A stretch of 64,000 bases of DNA, from positions 4,055,279 to 4,119,278 of the forward strand of contig AP025583.1 of assembly GCA_022846095.1 (NCBI GenBank), written 5' to 3'. Shown in pieces: positions 56,387-63,989 of this stretch. This stretch comes from Oscillospiraceae bacterium (lineage in GTDB: Bacteria; Bacillota; Clostridia; Oscillospirales; Oscillospiraceae). Made by a program: the position numbers and the translations under genes. Position 1 is the first letter of the stretch; every line of letters starts with the position of its first letter. Under the pieces are notes generated by a model. That model made no database searches. It saw only the letters and a program-made list of their open reading frames with translations, and had not been told where the DNA came from.

Positions 56387-57376
56387 TTGCCCGCAAACGC
56401 ATTTTTCCCCGGCGGCGTGCTGGCGATGCCCGGCGCCGCCGCCGACAAGCTGCTGGCCCAGGCGGACGGGGACGCCGCCCTGCTCTACCTGTGGCTGCTG
56501 CGCGCCGCCGGGCGGTGGGACCCCGCCGCCGCCGCGCGCACCCTGCGCTGGGCCCCCGACCGGGCGGAGGGGGCCTACGCCGCCCTGGTGAAGCTGGGCC
56601 TCGCCGACCCGGCGGCCCCCGCGGCCGCCCCCCAGGCCCCGGCCGAGCCGGACGAGCCCCCGGAGTACACCGCCGCAGACATCACGAAGGAGCTGGAGGA
56701 CGCCGCCTCCCCCTTCCCGGGCCTTGTGCGGGAGGTACAGCGGCGGCTGGGGAAAATCCTCTCCACCGCCGATTTGAAGATCCTCTACTGCCTGTACGAC
56801 TACCTGGCCCTGCCCGCCGAGGTGGTGATGCTGCTGGTGAGCTACTGCGTGGAGGAGATGGAGCGCAAATACGGCCCCGGCCGCAAGCCCCGCCTGTCCC
56901 AGGTCCGCCGGGAGGGCTTTGCCTGGAAGCGGCTGGGGGTGGACACCACCCAGGCCGCCGAGGCCCATCTGCGCAAGTGCGCCGCCCTGCGCACCCGGGA
57001 GGGGGCCCTGCTGCCCCTGCTGGACATCAAGGGCCGCCCCCCTGTGGAGGGGGAGCGGAAATACATCGCCGCCTGGGTGGACATGGGCTTTGAGGACGAG
57101 GCCGTCCGCCTGGCCTACGAGCGCACCGTGCTCAAGAAGGGGGCCATGAACTGGCCCTATATGAACTCGATTCTCAAAAGCTGGCACCAGAAGGGCCTGC
57201 ACACCGTGGCCGCCGTGGAGGCGGGGGACTCCAGCCGCCCGGCCGCCCCGGCCCAGGGGGGCATCGTCAATCCGCCCAGCCCCGCCGCCCCCGGCGAGAC
57301 CGAGCGGCGCGTGCAGGAGGATCTGGAGCGGATGCGGGAATTCATGAAGCGCCAGCGGGAGCAGGAGGGAGGCTAA
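56387..57376 (+). CDS. DnaD-domain replication initiation/primosome protein
   Basis: 329 aa from a TTG at 56387 with AAAAGGGGGTG upstream; no in-frame ATG fits better. An N-terminal winged-helix-like region (~20-75) is followed by an Ala/Pro linker and a DnaD domain (~130-205, LSTADLKILYCLYDYLALPAEVVM). A second DnaD-like stretch covers WPYMNSILKSWHQKGLHT (~255-275), the conserved end motif. DnaD proteins remodel DNA and help load the helicase. It is followed within six bases by the helicase loader. Confidence 0.86.
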   Translation: MPANAFFPGGVLAMPGAAADKLLAQADGDAALLYLWLLRAAGRWDPAAAARTLRWAPDRAEGAYAALVKLGLADPAAPAAAPQAPAEPDEPPEYTAADITKELEDAASPFPGLVREVQRRLGKILSTADLKILYCLYDYLALPAEVVMLLVSYCVEEMERKYGPGRKPRLSQVRREGFAWKRLGVDTTQAAEAHLRKCAALRTREGALLPLLDIKGRPPVEGERKYIAAWVDMGFEDEAVRLAYERTVLKKGAMNWPYMNSILKSWHQKGLHTVAAVEAGDSSRPAAPAQGGIVNPPSPAAPGETERRVQEDLERMREFMKRQREQEGG

Positions 57377-57382
57377 CGCCCA

Positions 57383-58387
57383 ATGTCATACGACCCCAAT
57401 GTGCTGCGCCGGGCCTCCAGGCGCCTGGAGGCGGACCGCGCCCTGCGCGCCGAGGCCCAGGAGCGCAGGAAGGCGGAGATCTACCGCAGCGTGCCCCGGG
57501 TGGCCGAGATCGACCGGCAGCTCCGGCGCACCATCACGGAGATCATCGCCTCCTCCCTGCGGGACGGGCGGGACCCGGTGCCCGCCATCAACGTGGTGCG
57601 GGACAAGAACCTGGATCTGCAGGCCGAGCGGAGCCAGCGCCTGGTGGCGGCGGGCTACCCCGCCGACGCGCTGGACGAGCGCCCCGCCTGCCCCAAGTGC
57701 AACGACAGCGGCTGGGTGGGCACCCGCATGTGCGACTGCCTGAAGGTGCTGTGCACCCAGGAGCAGATTAGGGAGCTGTCCAAGCTGCTGGATCTGGGGG
57801 AGCAGTCCTTCGACCAGTTCTCCCTGGACTACTACAGCCCCCTGCCCCGGCAGGGTGAGGCCATGTCCCCCCGGGAGAACATGGAGTTTATCTACGAGGT
57901 GTGCCTCAACTACGCCCAGAAATTCGGGCGCTTTTACTTCAAAAACCTCTTCCTCACCGGAAATCCGGGGCTGGGGAAGACCTTCCTCTCCGCCTGCATC
58001 GCCCGCACCGTGTCGGAGAACGGCTTCTCCGTGGTGTACGACACGGCGGTGAACGTATTCGCCCGGTTTGAGGAGCAGAAGTTCTCCCGGGACGCGGATG
58101 ACACCCGCTCGGCCCGGGACGAGACCCGGCGGTATCTGAGCTGCGATCTGCTCATTCTGGACGATCTGGGCAGCGAGATGACCACCCCCTTCGTCCAGTC
58201 CGCCCTGTACACCCTGGTCAACAACCGCCTCACCGCGGGGCGGCGGACGGTGATCTCCTCCAACCTGTCCATGGACGGCGTGCGGCGGCGCTACTCCGCC
58301 CAGACCGCCTCCCGCCTGGAGGGGGAATACCGGGTGCTCCCCTTCTACGGGGAGGACATCCGGCTGCTGCGGAAGCAGAAATTGTAA
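57383..58387 (+). CDS. DnaI/DnaC-type helicase loader ATPase
   Basis: 334 aa. An N-terminal helical domain with a zinc site CPKCNDSGWVGTRMCDC (~103-119), as in DnaI, and a C-terminal AAA+ domain with Walker A GNPGLGKTFLS (~193), Walker B LLILDDLGSE (~254) and sensor ISSNLS. It loads the replicative helicase together with the DnaD-like partner. The start overlaps the gap after GGAGG in the preceding stop region. Confidence 0.92.
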   Translation: MSYDPNVLRRASRRLEADRALRAEAQERRKAEIYRSVPRVAEIDRQLRRTITEIIASSLRDGRDPVPAINVVRDKNLDLQAERSQRLVAAGYPADALDERPACPKCNDSGWVGTRMCDCLKVLCTQEQIRELSKLLDLGEQSFDQFSLDYYSPLPRQGEAMSPRENMEFIYEVCLNYAQKFGRFYFKNLFLTGNPGLGKTFLSACIARTVSENGFSVVYDTAVNVFARFEEQKFSRDADDTRSARDETRRYLSCDLLILDDLGSEMTTPFVQSALYTLVNNRLTAGRRTVISSNLSMDGVRRRYSAQTASRLEGEYRVLPFYGEDIRLLRKQKL

Positions 58388-58412
58388 AGCTGACGAAAGC
58401 GAGGCCACGCCC

Positions 58413-59255
58413 ATGCCGCGTACCACATCCAACCTGCGCCCCTACCTGAAATGGGCGGGCGGCAAGCGGCAGCTGCTGCCGTCCATCCGCGCCCGCCTGC
58501 CCCAGGGCTGGGCGGACATGCGGTACTTTGAGCCCTTCGTGGGCGCGGGGGCGGTGCTCTTCGACCTCTCGCCCGCCCGCGCCGTGGTCAACGACGCCAA
58601 CAGCCAGCTCATTCTGACCTACCGGGCCGTGCGGGACGACGTGGAGGGCGTGGCGGCGCTGCTGGAGGACCACGCGCAGCACCACAGCCGGGAGTACTAC
58701 TACGAGCTGCGGGGCGCCGACCGCACCCCCGGCTTCGCCCGCTGGGGGGAGACGCGCAAGGCCGCCCGGCTCATCTACCTGAACAAGACCTGCTTCAACG
58801 GCCTGTACCGGGTCAACAGCCAGGGGCTGTTCAACGTGCCCTTCGGCAGCTACCGCCACCCCGCCATCTGCGAGGAGGAGGTGCTGCGCGCCGTGTCCCG
58901 CTATCTGCGGGAGCACGACGTGCAGCTGCTCAGCGGCGACTTCGCCGCCGCCGTGGAGGGGGCCGGGGCGGGCTGCTTCGTCTACTTCGACCCCCCCTAC
59001 CACTCCGAGGGGGGCACCAATTTCACCGGCTACCAGTCCGGCGGCTTCGGGGAGCAGGAGCAGATCCGCCTGCGGGACGCCTTCGCCGCACTGTCGGCGC
59101 GGGGCGCGCGGTGTATGCTCTCCAACTCCGCCACCGGGTTTATCCAGGACCTGTACCGGGACTTCCACGTGGAGCTGATCCCCGCCCGGCGGGCCATCAA
59201 CTCCGACCCGGCGGGCCGGGGGAACGTAAACGAGGTTTTGGTCACGAACTTCTAG
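58413..59255 (+). CDS. Dam-family DNA adenine methyltransferase
   Basis: 280 aa. Class D12 adenine methyltransferase: KWAGGKRQLLPSI (motif X/I), FEPFVGAGAVLFDL (AdoMet binding), VNDANSQLI, LNKTCFNGLYRVN and the catalytic DPPYHSEGGTNFTGY. The order matches Dam and M.DpnII, which modify GATC, but the target is inferred only. It is followed after a repeat fragment by a probable restriction enzyme, so a type II R-M pair is likely. Confidence 0.92.
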   Translation: MPRTTSNLRPYLKWAGGKRQLLPSIRARLPQGWADMRYFEPFVGAGAVLFDLSPARAVVNDANSQLILTYRAVRDDVEGVAALLEDHAQHHSREYYYELRGADRTPGFARWGETRKAARLIYLNKTCFNGLYRVNSQGLFNVPFGSYRHPAICEEEVLRAVSRYLREHDVQLLSGDFAAAVEGAGAGCFVYFDPPYHSEGGTNFTGYQSGGFGEQEQIRLRDAFAALSARGARCMLSNSATGFIQDLYRDFHVELIPARRAINSDPAGRGNVNEVLVTNF

Positions 59256-59288
59256 GGGGTACCCAATACCCCCTAGATACGAGGGGAG
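59255..59288 (+). repeat. Fragment of the 181-bp MITE-like element
   Basis: AGGGGGTACCCAATACCCCC then TAGATACGAGGGG, matching the first ~35 bases of 36570-36750. It touches the methyltransferase stop and ends nine bases before the next ATG, so it provides the ribosome-binding region. Confidence 0.72.
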
Positions 59289-59296
59289 GGGCGGTT

Positions 59297-60601
59297 ATGC
59301 CCAGGAAAACCGGCATTGACGCCGCGTGGGAAATCCTCTTCGAGCGCCACGCCATCCCAGACCGGGTGGCGGAGAAGGGCACCTTCTCCATCTCCTCGGC
59401 GGAGATTAACACGGTGAAGGAGGCCCGCCTCATGGCCAAATTCGACCGCTCCGCCCAGCTGCCCACCGTGTTCCGCCAGCACGGGCTGTCCATCCTGCCC
59501 GTGAGCCGGGGGGAGTACCTGATCGGCCCCTTCCAGACCCACCGGGAGGTGGTCTACTCCGACGTGCGCCCCCGGGTGGTGCCCGCCCCCGCCCTCCAGA
59601 CCCTGGACGGCACCGACCTGTACAGCGAGGCCTCCGCCCTGCTGTTCTGCTACAACAGCGGCATCTTTCACGACCTGCTGGGCAGCGACCGGGTGGCCTT
59701 CACCGTCAACGGCCGCATGTCCTCCGGCGCCTTTGATTTTACCATCCACGGAAGCCGGGAGCCTGAGCGGCGCTTCCCCGTCTCGGTGCAAAACGCCCAG
59801 GTGGAGATCGACGGCGGCTACGAGAGCCCCGACGCCTTCTGCATCTGCGAGGCCAAGAACATGGCCTCCGAGGAGCTGCTGATCCGCCAGCTCTACTACC
59901 CCTACCGCCTGTGGCGCTCCAAGATCGCAAAGCCCGTGGTGCCCCTGTTCCTGGTGTGCTCCAACGACGTGTTCCACGCCTTCCGCTACTGCTTCGCCGA
60001 CGAGGGGGACTACAACTCCCTCACCCTGGAGGGCCACTCGGCCTACACCTTCGCCCCCCAGTCCATCGGCCTTGACGACGTGGCCGCCCTCTGGCGGAAT
60101 ACGCGCCCCGGAACGGAGCCGCCCGACGTGCCCTTCCCACAGGCCAACTCCTTCGCCCGGGTGGTGGATCTGCTCACCGTGCTCTACGCAAAGGAGCTCA
60201 CCCGGGACGAGGTCACCCTCAAATACGAGTTCGACGTGCGCCAGACCGACTACTATATCTCCGCCTGCCAGTACCTGGGCCTGGTGGAGCGCTTCCACGC
60301 CGGGGAGACCTACGGCTTCCGCCTCACCGCCGAGGCGCGGCGCATCCTCTCCCTGGGCTGGCGGGAAAAATACCTGGCCCTCATGGCCTGCGTGATCCGT
60401 CGGCCCGTCTTCCACCGCGCCCTGGGCCTGGCCCTGCGCCACGGGGCGCTGCCCAACCCCAACGTCACCATCCGCCTGATGCTGGAGTCGGACCTCAACT
60501 TGAACGAGACCACCATCGCCCGCCGCTCCTCCACCGTGCGGGGGTGGATCGGCTGGATCCTCACCCAGTGCGGCGAGGGGGAGCAGCTGGCGATGGAGTA
60601 A
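59297..60601 (+). CDS. Probable type II restriction endonuclease
   Basis: 434 aa; ATG 59297 after GGGAGGGG. The N-terminal region INTVKEARLMAKFD and GLSILPVSRGEYLIGPF resembles the conserved start of a family annotated as type II restriction enzymes next to adenine methyltransferases. A PD-(D/E)xK-like core is visible: SPDAFCICEAKN (~190-200) preceded by acidic residues. The C-terminal part (LTRDEVTLKYEFDVRQTDYY) looks like a winged helix. Cleavage activity is inferred from context and this motif. Shares orientation with the methyltransferase. Confidence 0.72.
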   Translation: MPRKTGIDAAWEILFERHAIPDRVAEKGTFSISSAEINTVKEARLMAKFDRSAQLPTVFRQHGLSILPVSRGEYLIGPFQTHREVVYSDVRPRVVPAPALQTLDGTDLYSEASALLFCYNSGIFHDLLGSDRVAFTVNGRMSSGAFDFTIHGSREPERRFPVSVQNAQVEIDGGYESPDAFCICEAKNMASEELLIRQLYYPYRLWRSKIAKPVVPLFLVCSNDVFHAFRYCFADEGDYNSLTLEGHSAYTFAPQSIGLDDVAALWRNTRPGTEPPDVPFPQANSFARVVDLLTVLYAKELTRDEVTLKYEFDVRQTDYYISACQYLGLVERFHAGETYGFRLTAEARRILSLGWREKYLALMACVIRRPVFHRALGLALRHGALPNPNVTIRLMLESDLNLNETTIARRSSTVRGWIGWILTQCGEGEQLAME

Positions 60602-60616
60602 TCTGCAAAATAACAA

Positions 60617-60649
60617 AGGAGGCAGGTACTGAACCAGTACCTGCCTCCT
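60617..60649 (+). terminator. Terminator of the R-M pair
   Basis: AGGAGGCAGGTACTG pairs with CAGTACCTGCCTCCT over AAC, followed by CATGCTTTTA. Begins 15 bases past the stop. Confidence 0.78.
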
Positions 60650-60684
60650 CATGCTTTTAGAGATCCGGCCGTCATCGCGCCTGC

Positions 60685-60755
60685 ACGTAGGGGCCGATGC
60701 CCACATCGGCCCGCCTCCGGGCCTGTAGGGGCGATTCACGAATCGCCCGTCCCGC
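60685..60755 (-). repeat. Composite repeat R1-R2, inverted orientation
   Basis: Read on the minus strand: R1 GGGCGATTCGTGAATCGCCC (60729-60748) then the R2 palindrome (60690-60712). It contains the stop codon of the minus-strand RHH gene. Confidence 0.78.
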
Positions 60756-60912
60756 CGTCACTCCACTCACCCCGCTCCCGCAGCAGTTCCTTCAACATCT
60801 GGCGGATTTGACCCGATTTGGTGCGCGCCTCTTTCTGCGCCAACAACGCAATCTTTTCCCAAAGAGCCTTTTCCATCGTGACGCTTATTGTTTTTCGTGG
60901 CCCTGCACGCAT
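60736..60912 (-). CDS. Ribbon-helix-helix-like small protein (58 aa)
   Basis: ATG 60912 with GGGAGGTG eight bases upstream. Core KTISVTMEKALWEKIALLAQ then KSGQIRQMLKELL matches the ribbon-helix-helix (CopG/Arc) pattern, a DNA-binding dimer. Its C-terminal residues (GTGDS) and stop come from an R1 repeat. It is divergent from an XRE gene across a shared operator region. Confidence 0.75.
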   Translation of the reverse strand: MRAGPRKTISVTMEKALWEKIALLAQKEARTKSGQIRQMLKELLRERGEWSDGGTGDS

Positions 60913-60933
60913 AAAAATCACCTCCCAGCATAA

Positions 60934-60988
60934 AGAATAACCTGTTTCAGGTTAAAATGCAATACCCTGAAACAGGTTTAACTATACT
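60934..60988. promoter_or_regulatory. Divergent promoter region with paired CCTG-AAA-CAGG operators
   Basis: AACCTGTTTCAGGTT (60939-60953) and CCTGAAACAGG (60966-60976) are the same palindromic site in opposite orientation. On the minus strand TTGCAT (60957-60962), 17 bases, TATTCT (60934-60939) brackets the first site. On the plus strand a -10 TATACT (60983-60988) follows the second. The XRE protein is the likely ligand. Confidence 0.72.
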
Positions 60989-61006
60989 GGTTCTGAGGTG
61001 ATTCCG

Positions 61007-61228
61007 ATGTACCCACGTATTCGAGACCTGAGAGCCGACAGCGGACAATCCCAGAAATCCTTCGCGGCATTCTTAGGCATGTCTCAAACAGGCTACTCCA
61101 AATATGAGACGGGTGAGAATGACATCCCAACCGAGGTATTAATCAAGATTGCGCAGAATTACAACGTCAGCGTGGACTACCTGTTGGGCCTGACTGACGT
61201 CAGCGCCCCCTATCCGAGGAAGAAATAG
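61007..61228 (+). CDS. XRE-family HTH regulator (73 aa)
   Basis: ATG 61007 with TGAGGTG seven bases upstream (a GTG at 60998 lies in that site). One helix-turn-helix: LRADSGQSQKSFAAFLGMSQ, TGYSKYETGENDIP, then AQNYNVSVDYLLGLTD. Very similar in plan to the protein at 39364. Probably autoregulatory through the CCTG sites upstream. Confidence 0.9.
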   Translation: MYPRIRDLRADSGQSQKSFAAFLGMSQTGYSKYETGENDIPTEVLIKIAQNYNVSVDYLLGLTDVSAPYPRKK

Positions 61229-61491
61229 CGCGGTAGAGACCTGATTTGCGCTTTTAATTACAGCTCGAGACAATTCCTCTCTGTATCTATAAAGTGTTAC
61301 CCTTATGATGAGAAGTTAAATTGATACACTAGTAACGTTGATTTTTATCTGCAATATAATAGGATACGGCTGTCTAATTCTTTTGTCGGCAAATATACTT
61401 TTTGAAAATTAACAAATAGTAATTGTAAATTGTATTCTCTTGTAGTATTGTAAAATTAGTAAATAGGATTTGCGCATAAGGAGGTAGCAAA
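61229..61491. other. AT-rich non-coding stretch
   Basis: About 260 bases of markedly AT-rich sequence with no convincing gene. It marks the change from chromosome-like GC-rich DNA to the phage-type module on the right. No tRNA or clear attachment-site repeat was seen. Confidence 0.55.
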
Positions 61492-61563
61492 ATGTATAGT
61501 GTTTTGGATGTTTGCCGCTATATTATAAATTACTGCAACGATAAAAATTATCATAAAAACTGA
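61492..61563 (+). pseudogene. N-terminal remnant resembling DUF4065 (Panacea/SocA) protein
   Basis: AAGGAGG eight bases before an ATG opens MYSVLDVCRYIINYCNDKNY, which looks like the start of DUF4065 (Panacea) proteins, then stops after 23 codons. Only the start signals and first helix survive. A strong terminator follows. Could also be a short leader peptide, but the resemblance favours a remnant. Confidence 0.5.
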
Positions 61564-61593
61564 AAATCCAGCAATATCAAGGCCAAAACGGTC

Positions 61594-61640
61594 AAGGTGT
61601 AGGAGTAGTCAAGTAATAATCGACTCTCCTACACCTTTTT
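61594..61640 (+). terminator. Rho-independent terminator at the phage-module boundary
   Basis: GGTGTAGGAG (61596-61605) pairs with CTCCTACACC (61626-61635), followed by TTTTT; the loop is 20 bases. On the minus strand the stem is followed by CTTGACC, so it mainly serves the plus strand. Confidence 0.75.
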
Positions 61641-61713
61641 CCGCTCTTTACGACTGCTTATGGACCAAGCCAAATGCTCACCAAAGGGCACAATACAACA
61701 GCATCTCTGCCCA

Positions 61714-62244
61714 TCACAAGAAAGTGCCTTCATCCGTGCATTTCTTGTAGACACGCTTGATGTTCTCGATGGCCAAAATGGCTTTGTTGTTCTCATATTC
61801 CGGGTGATCCTTACAGAACTTTTCGTACCGGGTCACATCATCCAGAATTTGATCGAAGTGCTCCTTGGTGTGCCTTTGGTCGTGCAGGATCTCGTCATTG
61901 AACCGCAAGATCCGATACCGGCAGGTGGTGGCCTCGTTTTCCGCAAGCATTCGTCCGAGATGATTCAAGAGCTCCAGATTATTGTTCTGGGATGCCTCAA
62001 TCGCTGCAATCGCATCAGAGAACTTCTGCTGAATATCAAGACTCTGCTGGTGCCATTTGGGGTAATTGGCCGCCTGGTCGATGATCTCCTGCACTTGCTT
62101 TTCTTTGGCTTCTTCCTTCTTGTACTTCTCGATCAGCTGTTTACGGGCCGTTTTATACAGTTTCCAGATAAAGAAAATGGCCACAAGCACCGTGATGACT
62201 GTAGCCACTTTCAAGTCTCCGAAAACTTCCAGAAATTCATCCAT
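61714..62244 (-). CDS. Phage-type membrane protein with coiled coil (176 aa)
   Basis: ATG 62244 behind AAAGGGGAA. One membrane helix at ~13-30 (VATVITVLVAIFFIWKLY), a charged coiled coil (~35-95) and a helical C-terminal region (HLGRMLAENEATTCRYRILR, then YEKFCKDHPEYENNKAILAI). Last gene of the minus-strand module after the XkdX gene, where prophages often carry holin or lysis-associated membrane proteins. Function unassigned. Confidence 0.75.
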   Translation of the reverse strand: MDEFLEVFGDLKVATVITVLVAIFFIWKLYKTARKQLIEKYKKEEAKEKQVQEIIDQAANYPKWHQQSLDIQQKFSDAIAAIEASQNNNLELLNHLGRMLAENEATTCRYRILRFNDEILHDQRHTKEHFDQILDDVTRYEKFCKDHPEYENNKAILAIENIKRVYKKCTDEGTFL

Positions 62245-62283
62245 TAGATTTCCCCTTTGTCACTAAGGATAAATCGGATGGAA

Positions 62284-62436
62284 TCAGACGGTAGTACCGC
62301 CGGCATTCAGCATCCCGATCAGCTCCTGGTATTCGCTCTCCGTGACCTTGCCCACAGCGAAGAAAATATCAATCTTCTCCTCCAGTCCGGCAGTCTGGCC
62401 TCGCTCGATCATCCGCTTCAAAGTCCGATACAACAT
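62284..62436 (-). CDS. XkdX-family phage protein (50 aa)
   Basis: ATG 62436 with GGGAGG eight bases upstream. The product reads LYRTLKRMIERGQTAGLEEK, IDIFFAVGKVTESEYQELIG, MLNAGG. This is the XkdX pattern found near tail and lysis genes in Firmicute prophages. Short but well supported by site, codons and neighbours; it supports the phage origin of the module. Confidence 0.8.
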   Translation of the reverse strand: MLYRTLKRMIERGQTAGLEEKIDIFFAVGKVTESEYQELIGMLNAGGTTV

Positions 62437-62455
62437 GATAAGATCCTCCCTTGTC

Positions 62456-62800
62456 TTAAATATCCAGATCCGTCAGCCCCAGCTCCAGCAGGGTCAGACG
62501 AAATTCCTGGTCCACATTCATGGCGTCGGTGTCCACCTGTGCCCGATACAGCGCGCTGTTGCTCCGGTCAATCTCGTTGTCTTTGCCTTTTTGCAGGAAC
62601 TCGTCATAGTTGTCCTGTACGTTCTTGACGATGCCATCCCAGGTTTCGACCTCCACATGGTATTCGTCATACTCGAATCCAGTGAACTCCTCCGTCTCAA
62701 CGGGCGTCACATTCTGGAAGAGCCGCACAAGGCTCCGCTTGGTCCCCGGGATCTGCTCTACCGTAAAACTGCCCGGATTGACCATCCCCTGAACTTTCAT
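62456..62800 (-). CDS. Phage-type hypothetical protein (114 aa)
   Basis: ATG 62800 with AAAGGAG eight bases upstream, 13 bases after the reverse transcriptase stop. Acidic, soluble, likely beta-rich N-terminus (PGSFTVEQIPGTKRSLVRLF) and helical C-terminus. No family recognised. Position between the RT and XkdX genes suggests a tail-region accessory or RT partner. Confidence 0.72.
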   Translation of the reverse strand: MKVQGMVNPGSFTVEQIPGTKRSLVRLFQNVTPVETEEFTGFEYDEYHVEVETWDGIVKNVQDNYDEFLQKGKDNEIDRSNSALYRAQVDTDAMNVDQEFRLTLLELGLTDLDI

Positions 62801-62813
62801 AGTGCCACTCCTT

Positions 62814-63989
62814 TCATGCCGCCTGATAAGGCGGATATAATTTCTGAAGTCGCCGGCATTCTCTTCTGACGACTTTCTTCAGATCGAACATTGTCTTCGG
62901 TTGGTAATACCGCTTTAATATCCGTTGACTATTGCATTTGCGAAGTTGACCCAATCGGGAGATAAGCCCGGAGGCCCTCTTGAATGAGATGACCCGGTTG
63001 TGGTCCCTTCGATGGTAGTAAATGTGCAGCGCCTGTTTGAGTCGGAACAGGTTGTGCTTTCGGAGGATTGTATATCCATGCCCGAAACGGTAGCCCAATG
63101 CCGACGGAATCCTCGGGCGGCGGTGTCGCTGCTTCTTCTCCGATAACCCTTCATGAGCCTTCGCCACTCTCGGCGTAAAGCCCACCCGGAAGATCTGCCA
63201 GTTATCCTTCAGCTTCATGCCGATCTCGCCCAGCCAAGCCTTGATGTCCTCCAGCAGCTTTCTCAGCTTCCGCTTATTGGAGCCAAAAATAGTGAAGTTG
63301 TCCATCTGCCGCAGGTAGTGGCTCACGCCATATTGCTTTTGGTGGACCATCAGGTCCAGAGGTTGGAGCAGCAGATGAAGGAACCAGGAGGAGAAGAACG
63401 CGCCGATCAGCACGCCGTACTCCATCAGGGCGTCGCAGAGCCATAGGGTTTCCCGGTCTTTGAACAGCCGTTTCAGTGCGTTGATGACATAGGGCGGGTC
63501 TACCTCCACAAAGCAGTGGTGAATATCACACTCCACGCAGTATTGGGTGCCCACCGGATCGTTCTTCATCCAGTTCTTCAGCGCCTTCACGCCGTAGGAG
63601 TTACCCCGCCCGGGTACGCTTGCGATGCAATACTTGTCCATGCTCCGCTTGATGTGCGGGATCATGGGCTGCACCACCGCATGGTGGACATACTGGTCCG
63701 GCCATAGCAGCGGTTCGTTGATCTCTCGCCATTTCCCCTTGCCGCTGTCCGCGTTCCGGTCCCATTTCCGCCGTTGCAGCGGTTTGTGCATGTGCTCGTC
63801 CCCGGTCACCAGGTCCTCGATGAACTTGCGGAGTTTCACCACATATTCATCCACATGCGCCTCGATTTCCAGGACTTTCTTATTCAAACTGTGGTCGCCG
63901 TTTCTCCGGTGACCGCGATTGACTTCCTGGATAGCCAGGCGCAGGTTTTCATCGGAGATGATTTGTTGGTAAATTCTAACTCGTTTCAT
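62814..63989 (-). CDS. Phage-associated reverse transcriptase-like protein
   Basis: 391 aa; ATG 63989, 11 bases from the window edge. Opens VRIYQQIISDENLRLAIQEV, like RTs of diversity-generating retroelements. RT motifs: WPDQYVHHAVVQPMI, motif A VECDIHHCFVEVD (Asp ~154), GVLIGAFFSSWFLHLLLQPLD (the IGxxxSQ position reads IGAFFSS) and motif C YLRQMDNFTIFGSNKRKL (~230), with MDN instead of xDD. The thumb-like C-terminus (ALGYRFGHGYTILRKHNLFR) is basic. Gene neighbours are phage-like. Whether it is active, and on what template, cannot be told. Confidence 0.85.
   Translation of the reverse strand: MKRVRIYQQIISDENLRLAIQEVNRGHRRNGDHSLNKKVLEIEAHVDEYVVKLRKFIEDLVTGDEHMHKPLQRRKWDRNADSGKGKWREINEPLLWPDQYVHHAVVQPMIPHIKRSMDKYCIASVPGRGNSYGVKALKNWMKNDPVGTQYCVECDIHHCFVEVDPPYVINALKRLFKDRETLWLCDALMEYGVLIGAFFSSWFLHLLLQPLDLMVHQKQYGVSHYLRQMDNFTIFGSNKRKLRKLLEDIKAWLGEIGMKLKDNWQIFRVGFTPRVAKAHEGLSEKKQRHRRPRIPSALGYRFGHGYTILRKHNLFRLKQALHIYYHRRDHNRVISFKRASGLISRLGQLRKCNSQRILKRYYQPKTMFDLKKVVRRECRRLQKLYPPYQAA

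Noticed and set aside
61229-63989. A complete diversity-generating retroelement
   Set aside because: No template/variable repeat pair or Avd-like gene is visible in the window. The RT similarity alone does not establish it, and the sequence to the right is not available.
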